Positions 41,601 through 50,027 are shown, counted from the stretch's first letter. The stretch: 56,025 nucleotides of DNA from Terriglobus albidus (GCF_025685425.1 NZ_JAGTAS010000028.1:1-56025); one strand, 5' to 3'. The notes: generated by a model from the sequence alone, not told the origin. Numbers and translations: made by a program.

Positions 41601-42181
41601 TTTCCACTCGACCCGCCTGAAACGCCTCTCGAATCGCCACTGTTTGTGCTGTCGCCGGCGGACACATTGCCTGCGAGCGCCACAAAGTCATAGGGGTTGC
41701 GCGTAAGGCTAGGCATTTGCGCGACCTGGGTTCCGTTTACGATCTGCGACAACTCTTGTGACTGCGTGTTTACCTGTGCGCCCCCCTCAGCGGTCACCTC
41801 TACGGTGCTGATGGCTTGCGTCACCGATAGCTTGGCATCCACCGTTACTTTGGCTGCCACCGTAACCTCAACACGCGTCGTGTACGCCTGGAAGCCACTG
41901 GCTTTTATAGCGACCTCATAGGTAGCAGGCTGCAGGCCCGTGACCACATAAGTACCGTCACTATTGGTCGTTGCGGAACGAATCGCATTTGTCCCCAGGT
42001 TCGTGATGGTGACGGCGGCATTGGGAACAACCGCACCGGTAGGGTCATTCACTGTTCCTGAGATCTGTCCGGTCTCCTGAGCGAATGCGCTTTGATTTGG
42101 GGAAGCAAGAATGAACATTGCTACGCCAAACAGAAGAGTTATCTTGCTGAGTAGGTTAAATAGACTGACTGTATTTTTCAT
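38693..42181 (-). CDS. Oar-like TonB-dependent receptor with carboxypeptidase regulatory-like domain
   Basis: A 1162-residue outer-membrane receptor of the acidobacterial SusC/Oar-like type. The signal peptide ends at SAFA before QETG (about residue 34). Residues 36-120 form a transthyretin-like domain (GQISGTVNDPTGAVVPNAAV, GTYVVTGLQPATYEV). The plug follows from about 140 (VEVTAEGGAQVNT ... QIVNGTQVAQMPSLTRNPYD) and the barrel runs to the C-terminal FALKINF with terminal Phe. It probably imports large glycans or glycan fragments. ATG at 42181 with gggag upstream; the frame continues further without similarity. Its neighbours are a GHL6-like enzyme, a sulfatase and a sugar-binding lipoprotein. 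Confidence 0.9.
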   Translation of the reverse strand: MKNTVSLFNLLSKITLLFGVAMFILASPNQSAFAQETGQISGTVNDPTGAVVPNAAVTITNLGTNAIRSATTNSDGTYVVTGLQPATYEVAIKASGFQAYTTRVEVTVAAKVTVDAKLSVTQAISTVEVTAEGGAQVNTQSQELSQIVNGTQVAQMPSLTRNPYDFVALAGNVSAGDSTNSGDSRGVSGGSSGNSQNATTRGVGFNVNGQRSSGTEILLDGVENISVFTDGIGVYVPIDATQEFRVQTSNFEPQYGRASGGIVNVTTKSGTNALHGSLWEFNRLSAYTANTVLNAQAGQPRGKYTRNQFGFAVGGPVVKDKLFFFGSTEWIRVRSSGIAFAAVPTPQFLALSAANTQAFFTAYGGGKSFNFTNTYTASQLGITGIPAATPAFGVVAYTAPINAGGSVPQNTYNIVGRADFNPTDRTRMFFRYADYEETDANGTAFASPYSQYNVGAATRARAYLLSAFHEFNPFVASTTKLSFSRFNAPVTYDAKLQNVPTLIVSVNAQLPKTSTFIQLPGFYDFNPANGGLPFGGPQNTIQINQDLHAQKGKHSMQFGGQYIYLQANNAYGAYAQATEQVGVNRTAGLQNLITGDLFQFQAAVNPNGALPCVRNPYTGTLTRTPACSINLPASQPVFARSNRFHDWAVYAQDSYKLTPRFTFNYGVRYEHYGVQHNNKQDLESNFYYGSGGNLFQSIRNGQVYTTPKSPIGELWKPQWGTVSPRVGFAFDVFGTGRTAIRGGFGISYERNFGNVTFNVIQNPPNYAVVVVNNTRITTSNAGPLGGASGSVPLPPTSLRHVDQNIRTAQTQFWDAALEQQLARNTMLSLQYAGARGIHLYDIKNINALGSGNVLLGDPRSDASGNTGLTRLTNQYSNINNRGSNGDSYYEAMNIQFQSTNLHNSGLSIVANYTLAHQIDDLSTTFSETNNAFALGYLQPFNPGFDRGNGDLDIRHRLVVAPIFRTPSFANGNRFMAQTVGGWQITGIYTVRTGTPFSYFDSTNNNSGYQVARYTPRGGAVPQRTFKSIPSGQNGGGLNSYVIGNLPPAVSFGNPALGGISDWGPFPATMVSRNSFRGPGAWTFDASVSKTFPIHERVNIEFRAEGFDLLNHHNLFIQQGLNDAANVNEGDPLPVTASKGGIGNNSGANDERRFGQFALKINF

Positions 42182-42524
42182 TGGCACTCCCTCGACGCTT
42201 CGGCAAGCGTTCGTACGGAGCGCGCGCAGCCCTGTTGCTGTTGGCCGGGCAGTAACCGGGGAGTCTGCAAAAGCACCCCGTGCGCCAGTTTGTCCACGCA
42301 GCCTTGCACTGACGAGCAAAAGACCAAGGCCGCGATAAATTATTATTGCATATTTTAATAAAATGTGGTAGGCAATGTCATCAAGCTGACAAACCCCTGA
42401 AAACAGGGATCTTCTCGCCGACCATCAATTCGGACACGATTGCGACCATTGATTGATTACTCAGACAACAATCCTGGGTAGGAGGCGCCATGCGGCCCAC
42501 CAGGAGCCGGCATCGTTCCACCGC
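42182..42524. other. Intergenic region upstream of the TonB receptor
   Basis: No gene is visible. An AT-rich stretch at about 42336-42366 (aaattattattgcatatttt and flanks) is the likely promoter area of the receptor on the minus strand. A small hairpin ccctg-aaaa-caggg at 42395-42408 lies downstream of the binding-protein gene and may be a weak terminator. Confidence 0.4.
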
Positions 42525-43514
42525 CTACTGGTTCGCTATTCGTCTCCTCAAAATGGGATCCAGGTTTGTCTTATCGATCAGCGCTTCCCCTGTATCGACA
42601 AACACCGGAAATGGCGAGTCTGGATCCAGGAAATAGTCTCCACTCATTGGCTTAATGGGATAGTGATGGACTTGGTCCAATGCCTTCAGCCCCAGAAAAG
42701 CCATCGTGTAGGGCTTTTGGGCGATCGTTGAATCGATCGTTCCATCCCCCACCAGCTGCAACGTATCGGTATCGGTATCCATCGCTATCAGCACCCGATC
42801 GGCGGCATTCCTCCGCTTGAAGGCTTCGGCAACGTTTGCACCTGACCTTGATTCCAGGCAAATGAATGCGTCAACCTTCGCAGGGCCAGTCCGCGCCAGG
42901 TACTCCATCGCCTGATCCAACGCCTTACCTGGATCTGCCTTGATGTCGTACACCTCTACTGTCTTGATCCCTGGGAAATCCTTCAGGATGTCCTGATAGC
43001 CCTTGAGCCGCTCCTCCAGGTTCGGCTGCCCCGGATTGGTGAAAAACACGACATTTCCTTTCCCGTTCAGTCGCGCCGTCAGACGCCTCCCCCCCAGCTT
43101 GCCCGCCTCGAGGTTATTGGTTCCGATGAAGTACAGCCGCTTACTCTCCGGCGAATCCGAGTCAATCGTAATTACCGGAATGCCTGCCGCAATGGCAGCA
43201 TCGATCTCCGGCGCCATCAGGCTTGAGTTCGCCACCGAGACCAGAATTCCGGCGGGTTTCCTTGCCACCACCGCTTTGAACTCATCCACCTCGGCCTGAG
43301 GATTGTGGCCCGCCGGCCCACGCGTATCCACCGTGACCCCGTATTGCGCTGCAGCCGCCGCAAATCCTGCAGCCGCCGACTTCCAGTACGGCACTTCCGT
43401 GTTGGTGGCGATCAGATAATACCGCTCGCTCTTGCTATGCCGGGTACAGCCCGTAATCAAGGCAAGCACCGCCGTTAAAAGCCCTAAAGAAATCCGTTTG
43501 CTCAACGTCATCAT
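42525..43514 (-). CDS. Sugar-type periplasmic substrate-binding lipoprotein (RbsB-like)
   Basis: A 329-residue ABC-type solute-binding protein of the ribose/LacI-fold class. The lipoprotein signal ends in LITGC with Cys at about residue 23. The two lobes show YYLIATNTEVPYWKSAAAGF, GILVSVANSSLMAPEIDAAIAAGIPVITIDSDS and RLYFIGTNNLEAGKLGG, a pattern typical of sugar-binding proteins. No permease or ATPase gene is nearby, so it is an orphan binding protein, possibly a sensor or used by a transporter elsewhere. Start is ATG at 43514 after a ggagg site. It lies upstream of the TonB receptor on the same strand, 343 bp apart. Confidence 0.88.
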   Translation of the reverse strand: MMTLSKRISLGLLTAVLALITGCTRHSKSERYYLIATNTEVPYWKSAAAGFAAAAAQYGVTVDTRGPAGHNPQAEVDEFKAVVARKPAGILVSVANSSLMAPEIDAAIAAGIPVITIDSDSPESKRLYFIGTNNLEAGKLGGRRLTARLNGKGNVVFFTNPGQPNLEERLKGYQDILKDFPGIKTVEVYDIKADPGKALDQAMEYLARTGPAKVDAFICLESRSGANVAEAFKRRNAADRVLIAMDTDTDTLQLVGDGTIDSTIAQKPYTMAFLGLKALDQVHHYPIKPMSGDYFLDPDSPFPVFVDTGEALIDKTNLDPILRRRIANQ

Positions 43515-43736
43515 CGTCAACCTCCGGAACTTCTCTTGTGAAGCACAGCATATCCTCCGCAGTAGGTGGACACCCATGGGTCATCGCCGCATGGGAGCCA
43601 GATATTACTCCACTTGGATGAGAAAAGGCTAAGTAGCCTGAAGTCAGCATGAGTGCAATGCCTTGATTACCGATGTCGTGATACTACGATCGTGCTGTGC
43701 CCTGTTCAGGCCATTGCAGTCAAGTAAGAGATGACG

Positions 43737-43813
43737 CTAGAACAACTCTCCTGGAGATGTAGAGCGAAGCCTTGGCACTTTGCGCCGTTTTCCTGCGATG
43801 AAAACGGCCTTAG
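43737..43813. repeat. Diverged, truncated copy of the 114-bp repeat
   Basis: Begins ctagaacaactctcctggag and keeps the central cgttttcctgcgatgaaaacg inverted repeat, but the right end is lost where copy D begins. Orientation as copies B, C, E and F. Confidence 0.6.
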
Positions 43814-43819
43814 CAGATT

Positions 43820-43934
43820 TAGAGCATTTTCCCTGTTGCTGGGTATCCCGGAAGAGGAGTGCAGCGGCGTTTTCATTGCGGAAACGCCCATAGATGCGGA
43901 GGCTCTGGACTACGCCTACAGGGAAAATGCTCTT
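43820..43934. repeat. 114-bp palindromic repeat, copy D
   Basis: Starts TAGAGCATTTTCCCTG and ends CAGGGAAAATGCTCTT. Same orientation as copy A, with the central gcgttttcattgcggaaacgc intact. The left border has TA, the right has TT. Confidence 0.85.
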
Positions 43935-44250
43935 TCCAGAGCTTCGGCAGGCGGCTTCCAGTGTGCAAAAGTCCTCTCACCACGTCTATCAATGCGAATA
44001 AAGCGGCCGGCCGGAACTCTGTGGATATGCTGGAAGGCGCTCCACCCGGTGGCTTCAAACGGGGCACGAGGAGTGATCTCCAGAATCTGTAACAAGCCTT
44101 CCTCGTTCACTTCGGCCGGACCTCATCTAGAGTGAGGAGTCACTCCGGCTCGATCAACGCGATTGTTAACCGAGCTTGCAAGCCCATAAAGCAGCGGGAC
44201 GTTCGGACCGAGATGGGTGGACGGGATCGGTATCAGGAGAATTGCTCTAG

Positions 44251-44266
44251 TGTGATCGGAATCACA
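44251..44266. promoter_or_regulatory. CRP-type consensus site upstream of the penicillin-binding protein
   Basis: TGTGATCGGAATCACA is a perfect 16-bp palindrome matching TGTGA-N6-TCACA, the CRP/FNR-family consensus. It ends 52 bp before the chosen ATG of the PBP gene, where it could activate or repress. No CRP gene is in the window. The match is seen; binding is inferred. Confidence 0.5.
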
Positions 44267-44318
44267 GCCTCCCCGACGGCTCAGCATCAACCTGTAGATG
44301 CTGCACGATGGGGTCCAT

Positions 44319-47300
44319 ATGGGGTCGTCTCCTGCTGATCACTCGTTGTCCCAGAATTTTGCGATCCTGAAGCCAAGAGCCGAAGCGCCAAACCAGAAAT
44401 CCTTCCACTGGGCCCGAATGGGTGCGGCGGCAATTCTCTTGTTGGGGACCGGGTTGCTGGTTGAGATGGAGCTGAGGTTCTCATGGATCGAGTCGCGCTT
44501 GTTTGCGGCGGAAGCTTCCAAAATGGGTTACAAGCTCGCGGCGGGGCCGAGTGGAAGCATTCGCTTCCCGGATGCCGGGCCGTATGACCTGAAGTACGGC
44601 TACTCGAATCTGCCGGCGTACCTGAACCGCCTGCACGGAGAGCATTTCAATATCGAGGAACAGGCCCGGGTTTCCAGCAGCTTCCTCCTTTGGACGCACC
44701 TCGGTGCGTATCCTATCTACCACGAGAAGAGTCAGGCGGGATTGGACATCGTCGACGAACGGGGCGAGAGCCTCTATTCATTTCGAGATCCACGGCGAGC
44801 CTATGGGGATTTCACTTCCATTCCGCCGCTGGTTGTTCAGACACTGCTGTTTATCGAAAACCGGCACATGCTCACTGACAAAGAACCGGATCGAAATCCG
44901 GCCATCGAATGGGATCGTCTGGCTCACGCGACGTTCGACTTCGGGCTGCATAAGATGGATCGTCATCATTCCGTGATCGGCGGCAGCACGCTGGCTACGC
45001 AGCTTGAAAAGCTTCGCCATTCGCCGGCGGGAAGAACCCATTCGCCCGCCGAAAAACTCCGCCAGATCACTTCGGCAACGTTGCGCAGCTACCAGGACGG
45101 ACGTCAGACACTCGGAGCTCAGCGCACAGTCATCCGCGATTACATCAACTCGATTCCTCTCTCTTCCACGCCAGAACACGGCGAGGTGACCGGCCTGGCA
45201 GACGGTTTGGCGGTTTGGTATGGCGCGAATTTTGACGCAGTCAATCGGCTGCTTGCAGCCAGTGAGGACGCGTCGGCCCCGCAGCAAATGCAGGAGCGGG
45301 CACGCGCCTATCGACAAGTGCTCTCGCTTTTTCTTGCCCTGCGGAAGCCCTCCATCTACTTGGCAGGGAATCCGGACGCGCTTGCCGCGCAGACCGACCG
45401 GTATTTGCGGGCCTTGTGCAAGGCTGGTGTGATCTCAAGCCAGCTTCGCGACGCCTCCCTGCGAGAGCGCGTCTCACTGACACCTCCGATGCACGTCCGC
45501 CGGGCTGGCGACTTTGTGGCGAACAAGGCTGCCAACGCGGTTCGGGCACAATTGCTCGGACTGCTGGGCATTGAAAAGAGCTATGAGTTGGATCGGCTTG
45601 ACCTCAACGTGCAAACCACGATCGATCAGCGGGTGCAGCAATCAGTGACTCGCTTTTTCCAGCAGCTCGCCAACCCCGAAAACGCCCGGCGCGCCGGACT
45701 TGACGAGGACCGCTTGCTTTCGGCCGGCGACCCGAGCCAGGTGATCTACAGCTTCACCCTGTACGAGCGCGGCGACGGAGTCAATCTGCTCCGTGCACAG
45801 AGCGACAATTTCAACCAGCCGCTGAGCATCGTGGATGGGACCCGGCTGCAATTGGGTTCAACCGCCAAACTGCGCACTCTCATCAGCTACCTTCAGATCA
45901 TTGAAAGCCTCCATGGCCTATACAGCGCACTGACCCCATCGCAATTGGCCGCAGTATCCGTTCTGCCTGGTGACCGGCTTACTGAGTGGGCGCTCCAATA
46001 CCTGTCGACGGCGCAGGATCGCACATTGAAAACGATGCTCGAAGCCGCGCTCAACCGCCAATACTCAGGCAACCCAGGCGAGGTTTTCTTTACTGCCGGC
46101 GGGCGACATGTTTTTGCTAATTTCGAACGACCTGAGAACAACAGAGCCTTTACCGTACGTGATGCTTTCGAACAGTCTGTCAACCTGGTGTTCATCCGCC
46201 TGATGCGGGATATAGAGGGGTACTACAAATGGCGCCTTCCCGGCGTCTCGCCATCTATTCTCAGCGATCCCCAGGATCCGGCGCGCCAGACATATTTGAA
46301 GCGCTTCGCTGACCAGGATGGCTCCGTGTTCCTTCGCCGGTTCTACGAAAAATATCGCGGCCTCGATACGGATCAGGCTTTGGAAAAGTTGATCAAAGGA
46401 ATCAAGCCCACTCCAGTGCGAGTCGCGGTGATCTTCCGTTCTACGCGGCCGCAAGCGGACTTCTTCGCTTTCTCCGCCTTCATGAATCGGCATGTTGCGT
46501 CGTCGCTTTTGAGCAATCACAAACTGGAGAAGCTGTATGCCGACCACGCTCGCGGCAAGTTCAATCTCTCCGACTGCGGTTACCTGGCGCACGTTCATCC
46601 TCTCGAACTGTGGCTTATGGCCTATTTGCAGCAGCATCCAGGCACAAGCCTGTCGCAGGTGATTGCGCAAAGCGCGCCCGAACGCCAGGAGGTGTATCGC
46701 TGGTTGTTCCGCGCCAAGATGCGGCACGGACAAGATGTGCGCATCAGCATTCTGCTCGAACAGGATGCGTTTCACGAGATCTGGAGGGATTGGAAACGTC
46801 TGGGCTATCCCTTCGATTCACTCGTGCCTTCGTACGCCACATCGATTGGAGTGTCCGGTGACACCCCGCGAGCGCTTGCAGAGTTGGCCGGCATCATCGC
46901 GAACGGTGGTATTCGCTATCCGGAGGAGACCATCCATCAATTAACGTTCGCTCACAATACGCCGATGGAGACCAACCTCGCATTCCGTGCTGCCGGCGGC
47001 GAAGCTGTACTTTCTCCCGTAGTGGCAGGCCTGGCGCACGAGGCGATGCTGGGCGTGGTCAGAAACGGGACCGGGCGGCGCGCCCTGCGAGCATTCGCCC
47101 TGCCCGACGGCAAATATGTTCCCGTAGCCGGAAAGACCGGCACGGGTGACAATCGGTTCAAGACCTTCGCTAAGGGAAAGGACGTCGTGTCCGAACGGGC
47201 GGTGAATCGCACCGCAGCATTCGTGTTTATCATTGGCGATCGTCTGTTCGGAACCGTGATGGCATTCGTGCCCGGCGAGAGCGCGTCCTCGTATAAATTC

Positions 47301-47477
47301 ACCAGCGCCCTGGCGGTTCAGATCCTGAAGGACCTGGCTCCAACCTTACAGCCCTTGATCTCCGATCACCCCGGAGTAAAGCGCCCGGCATTGTCCGAGA
47401 AGTCCCTGCCGGTGACGTTGAACAACGCTGGCGACGCGCTTATAGGCCGCGTGCCCAAAAGACCGGTTTCTTCATAG
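44319..47477 (+). CDS. Atypical class A penicillin-binding protein (transglycosylase/transpeptidase)
   Basis: A 1052-residue bifunctional peptidoglycan synthase with one membrane anchor near residue 40 (GAAAILLLGTGLLVEM). The GT51 domain has LLFIENRHM (catalytic Glu about 180; ENR replaces the usual EDR) and GGSTLATQLEKL at about 220. The transpeptidase has STAK with Ser514, SVN with Ser620 and KTG with Lys939. The gap between SxN and KTG, about 320 residues, is far longer than usual and holds a helical insert (FRSTRPQADFFAF, HPLELWLMAYLQQHPG). ATG at 44319 has gatgggg 5 bp upstream; ATG at 44298 is an alternative. The 3' end overlaps the convergent acyl-CoA ligase by 38 bp. Confidence 0.85.
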   Translation: MGSSPADHSLSQNFAILKPRAEAPNQKSFHWARMGAAAILLLGTGLLVEMELRFSWIESRLFAAEASKMGYKLAAGPSGSIRFPDAGPYDLKYGYSNLPAYLNRLHGEHFNIEEQARVSSSFLLWTHLGAYPIYHEKSQAGLDIVDERGESLYSFRDPRRAYGDFTSIPPLVVQTLLFIENRHMLTDKEPDRNPAIEWDRLAHATFDFGLHKMDRHHSVIGGSTLATQLEKLRHSPAGRTHSPAEKLRQITSATLRSYQDGRQTLGAQRTVIRDYINSIPLSSTPEHGEVTGLADGLAVWYGANFDAVNRLLAASEDASAPQQMQERARAYRQVLSLFLALRKPSIYLAGNPDALAAQTDRYLRALCKAGVISSQLRDASLRERVSLTPPMHVRRAGDFVANKAANAVRAQLLGLLGIEKSYELDRLDLNVQTTIDQRVQQSVTRFFQQLANPENARRAGLDEDRLLSAGDPSQVIYSFTLYERGDGVNLLRAQSDNFNQPLSIVDGTRLQLGSTAKLRTLISYLQIIESLHGLYSALTPSQLAAVSVLPGDRLTEWALQYLSTAQDRTLKTMLEAALNRQYSGNPGEVFFTAGGRHVFANFERPENNRAFTVRDAFEQSVNLVFIRLMRDIEGYYKWRLPGVSPSILSDPQDPARQTYLKRFADQDGSVFLRRFYEKYRGLDTDQALEKLIKGIKPTPVRVAVIFRSTRPQADFFAFSAFMNRHVASSLLSNHKLEKLYADHARGKFNLSDCGYLAHVHPLELWLMAYLQQHPGTSLSQVIAQSAPERQEVYRWLFRAKMRHGQDVRISILLEQDAFHEIWRDWKRLGYPFDSLVPSYATSIGVSGDTPRALAELAGIIANGGIRYPEETIHQLTFAHNTPMETNLAFRAAGGEAVLSPVVAGLAHEAMLGVVRNGTGRRALRAFALPDGKYVPVAGKTGTGDNRFKTFAKGKDVVSERAVNRTAAFVFIIGDRLFGTVMAFVPGESASSYKFTSALAVQILKDLAPTLQPLISDHPGVKRPALSEKSLPVTLNNAGDALIGRVPKRPVSS

Positions 47478-49131
47478 CAATCCAGCCATCCACATGGGGG
47501 GCGTACCGCTTCTCGAGTGCATCCCGCTTGAGCTTGAGAGTCGGCGTGATCAAACCGCTCGCGATGTCCCAGGGCCCATCGACGAGCGCCAGAAAGGAGA
47601 GCCGCTCGTGGGGGTCGAGCTCCGCGTTGATGTGAGTGAGCAGTTTTTCGAGCTCCTGGCCGAGTTCGCCATTTAGTCCGCCGCTCTCGCACTGCTTACG
47701 CGCTTCCGCAGAGAGCACGGAGATCGCAAAGGGATGTGCGCGGCCATCACCCATGACACATGTGGCCTCGAGAGCGGGGTGAAGGGCAAAGCGCTTTTCG
47801 ATCGGTACGGGTAAGACGTATTTGCCATTATTGGTCTTGAATTGCTCCTTGATGCGGCCAACGATCTTCAGCTGCCCATCGGGAGCTATCTCTCCTTTAT
47901 CGCCGGTACGGAAGAAGCCATCCGCCGTGAAGCACTCGCGCGTTGCTTCCTCATCGCGGTAGTAGCCAATCATGTTCATCGCACTGCGCATCTGAATCTC
48001 TTCGTCAGGACCGATGCGTACTTCGACGCCGGGCAGTGCGGGGCCGACGTATCCCATGCGAAAGTTGGCTGGTCTGGGTGCGTGGGTGATGCCGGTCTCC
48101 GTGAGGCCATAGCCTTCGACAAGAGTGAGCCCGACACTGCGATACCAGGCGAGGACCTCGCTCGGCAGCGCAGCCCCACCTGAAGCAGCCAGGCGCACGT
48201 GGGCCAGCCCGAGCTGGCGCAGGATCTTCCGCTTCACATAGCTGCTGAGGATAGGGATGCGGAGCAGGCGATTGAGTCTGGGTTGCGGCACTTTCTCCAG
48301 TACGCCCTGACGGAGGTGCAGATACAGCAGTGGCACAGAGAAGAAGACCGTAGGGCGGGCGCGTTTGAGAGCTGCGAGGAAGCTATTCCGCCCTGCGGTG
48401 AAGTAGACGGTACAACCGATGTGCAGGCTGGTAGCCTCAATGGCGCCGCGCTCGGCGATATGTGCCAGCGGCAGATACGAGATGAACCGCTCATTGCTGT
48501 CCATATTGACCAGCGCGGCGATGGTGCTGCCCATCTGCGGGAAGAGGGAGAAGCGATGCATCACACCCTTGGGCTGATCGGTGGTACCGGCGGTGTAGAT
48601 GATGGTGGCCAGTTCATCGGCCCTGCGGGTGGGCGAGTCCGAGATCGGCGCGCATTCGGTGAGTATCTCGTCCCAGCGGCGGTCACAGCCGCGGAGCACC
48701 TCAGGCGCAGCGTTGGGCATAGCGATACGCAGCACTCCTCCTGGAAGGCCCTGCTGCATAGCCTCACGGTCGTCCATGGCGCCGAGGAAACAGGCGCGGA
48801 CATCGGCGTACTGCAGAAGGGCGTGGATGGACTCCGCGCGGAGCGATGGATAGAGAGGCACGGTGACCATGCCGGCCATCCATGCGCCCAGCTCGGCGAT
48901 GATCCACCAGGCACTGTTTCGGGCCAGCGTAGCCACGCGTGCGCCAGGCTCCCAGCCTTGCGAGCGCAAGAAGGCTGCGATACGGCGCGCCTCGTCCATG
49001 GTCTGCTGCCAGGTCCAGGAGCGGATGCTGCCCTCGCTCATGGGCTGGACGAGATAAACCTCCGCGGCACGGACGTGTTCCCAGTGGTAGGCCCGCCCAA
49101 GCGGGAGAAGATCATCGCCGAACTGCGCCAT
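47440..49131 (-). CDS. fadD: Long-chain acyl-CoA synthetase (AMP-dependent ligase)
   Basis: A 563-residue ANL-superfamily enzyme that activates fatty acids to acyl-CoA. The phosphate-binding loop is IIYTAGTTDQPKGVMHRF at about residues 177-194, the adenine motif is GYGLTETG at about 338, and RTGDKGEIAPDGQLKIVGRIKEQF with the hinge is at about 415. The C-terminal FFRTGD ... KRDALEKRY matches long-chain (FACL) members. It is divergent from the TetR gene and the beta-oxidation operon it presumably feeds. Its 3' end overlaps the PBP gene by 38 bp. Gene symbol by role; chain-length preference is not known. Confidence 0.9.
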   Translation of the reverse strand: MAQFGDDLLPLGRAYHWEHVRAAEVYLVQPMSEGSIRSWTWQQTMDEARRIAAFLRSQGWEPGARVATLARNSAWWIIAELGAWMAGMVTVPLYPSLRAESIHALLQYADVRACFLGAMDDREAMQQGLPGGVLRIAMPNAAPEVLRGCDRRWDEILTECAPISDSPTRRADELATIIYTAGTTDQPKGVMHRFSLFPQMGSTIAALVNMDSNERFISYLPLAHIAERGAIEATSLHIGCTVYFTAGRNSFLAALKRARPTVFFSVPLLYLHLRQGVLEKVPQPRLNRLLRIPILSSYVKRKILRQLGLAHVRLAASGGAALPSEVLAWYRSVGLTLVEGYGLTETGITHAPRPANFRMGYVGPALPGVEVRIGPDEEIQMRSAMNMIGYYRDEEATRECFTADGFFRTGDKGEIAPDGQLKIVGRIKEQFKTNNGKYVLPVPIEKRFALHPALEATCVMGDGRAHPFAISVLSAEARKQCESGGLNGELGQELEKLLTHINAELDPHERLSFLALVDGPWDIASGLITPTLKLKRDALEKRYAPHVDGWIAMKKPVFWARGL

Positions 49132-49158
49132 CCAGGTACCCTCCGTGTGCGGTCAGCG

Positions 49159-49198
49159 CTTTGTTCGTTCGGCTGTAACCTGGCCCGAACCTACAAAG
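49159..49198. promoter_or_regulatory. Candidate TetR-family operator between fadD and the tetR gene
   Basis: Inverted repeat with 14-bp arms: ctttgttcgttcgg (49159-49172) and ccgaacctacaaag (49185-49198), 12 of 14 positions complementary, 12-bp spacer. It starts 28 bp upstream of the ligase ATG. The core gttcgg-N12-ccgaac is perfect. Either an operator for the adjacent TetR regulator or a leader hairpin. Confidence 0.5.
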
Positions 49199-49346
49199 TG
49201 AAAGGCCCTCTTACTCCGGTAAATTTGCACCCCAAATTTCGCTTGCGCAATCCAAGCGAGAGCGCGTAGAACGGGTGCTGCAAATCCGACCGGCGAGTAA
49301 GATATCAACCGGAAGGGGCAGTGTCAATTGCTGCCGGGGTGAAACG

Positions 49347-50027
49347 ATGCCCAAACAGTCCGCAGCCTTACGGCCGCATCGACAGTTGTTCGCTGACCGC
49401 AGACGCAATCCGGACGCGAAGCGGGAGGCCGTGCTCCACACGGCTGTTCGCATATTCCTCGAGCGCTCCTACGCGCGCACGTCGATGAATGACGTAGCGA
49501 CGCAGTTGAATATCACAAAACCGGCGCTCTACCACTACTTCCGCAACAAGGAAGAGATCCTGGTGGAGATTTACCGGCTGGGGACGGACCTGATCGACGA
49601 GATGCTGGATTCGATCGAAGCCGATGAAAAAACCGGACTGGACAAGGTAGCAGACTTTATCGCCGGCTACACCCGGATCATTGCCGGGGACTTTGGCCGG
49701 GCGGTTGTCCGGCTGGATGACGGAGAGTTATCGAAGGCTGGCCGCAAGCTGGTGCGCGCCCGCAAGCGCGAGATCGACCATCGATTGCGAGCCCTTATCG
49801 AAAGCGGCATTGAGGACGGCTCCATTGCCTCCTGCGATGCAAAGATTGCGGCCTTCATTCTGGCCGGGGCCATTCACGGAATGGCCAGTTGGTATGAGCC
49901 TGCCGGGTCAATGGACCTGGCCGATATCACCGCGCAATACGTTCGGATGCTGGCGGCGGGGCTGGCGATGGGAGGCCTGCCGGCGTTGGCCGAGCGCCAG
50001 CCAATTGCGCCACGTCGCTTTGAGTAG
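49347..50027 (+). CDS. TetR family regulator of beta-oxidation genes
   Basis: A 226-residue TetR-type repressor. The helix-turn-helix is at about residues 33-65 (SMNDVATQLNITKPALYHYF, then RNKEEIL). The C-terminal ligand domain resembles those of acyl-CoA-responsive TetR regulators (IAGYTRIIAGDFGRAVVRLDD, AAFILAGAIHGMASWY). The ATG at 49347 has ggggtga upstream; a frame back to 49275 adds non-conserved residues. It is the first gene of the beta-oxidation operon (12 bp from the next gene) and divergent from the acyl-CoA ligase, so it most likely represses both and is released by fatty acyl-CoA, by analogy with FadR of Bacillus. Confidence 0.88.
   Translation: MPKQSAALRPHRQLFADRRRNPDAKREAVLHTAVRIFLERSYARTSMNDVATQLNITKPALYHYFRNKEEILVEIYRLGTDLIDEMLDSIEADEKTGLDKVADFIAGYTRIIAGDFGRAVVRLDDGELSKAGRKLVRARKREIDHRLRALIESGIEDGSIASCDAKIAAFILAGAIHGMASWYEPAGSMDLADITAQYVRMLAAGLAMGGLPALAERQPIAPRRFE

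Larger units (their letters stand above)
43515..44318. other. Intergenic region with repeat copies and CRP-like site
   Basis: About 800 bases without a supportable gene. It contains the diverged repeat copy (43737-43813), full copy D (43820-43934), a decayed solo end with CTAG at 44234-44250, and a CRP-type palindrome (44251-44266). Open frames across it are translations of the repeat. Nothing is recognised in 43935-44230. Confidence 0.6.

Noticed and set aside
42395-42408. ccctg-aaaa-caggg hairpin as a strong terminator
   Set aside because: Only a 5-bp stem and no clear T-run on the minus strand; kept only as a weak possibility within the intergenic entry.
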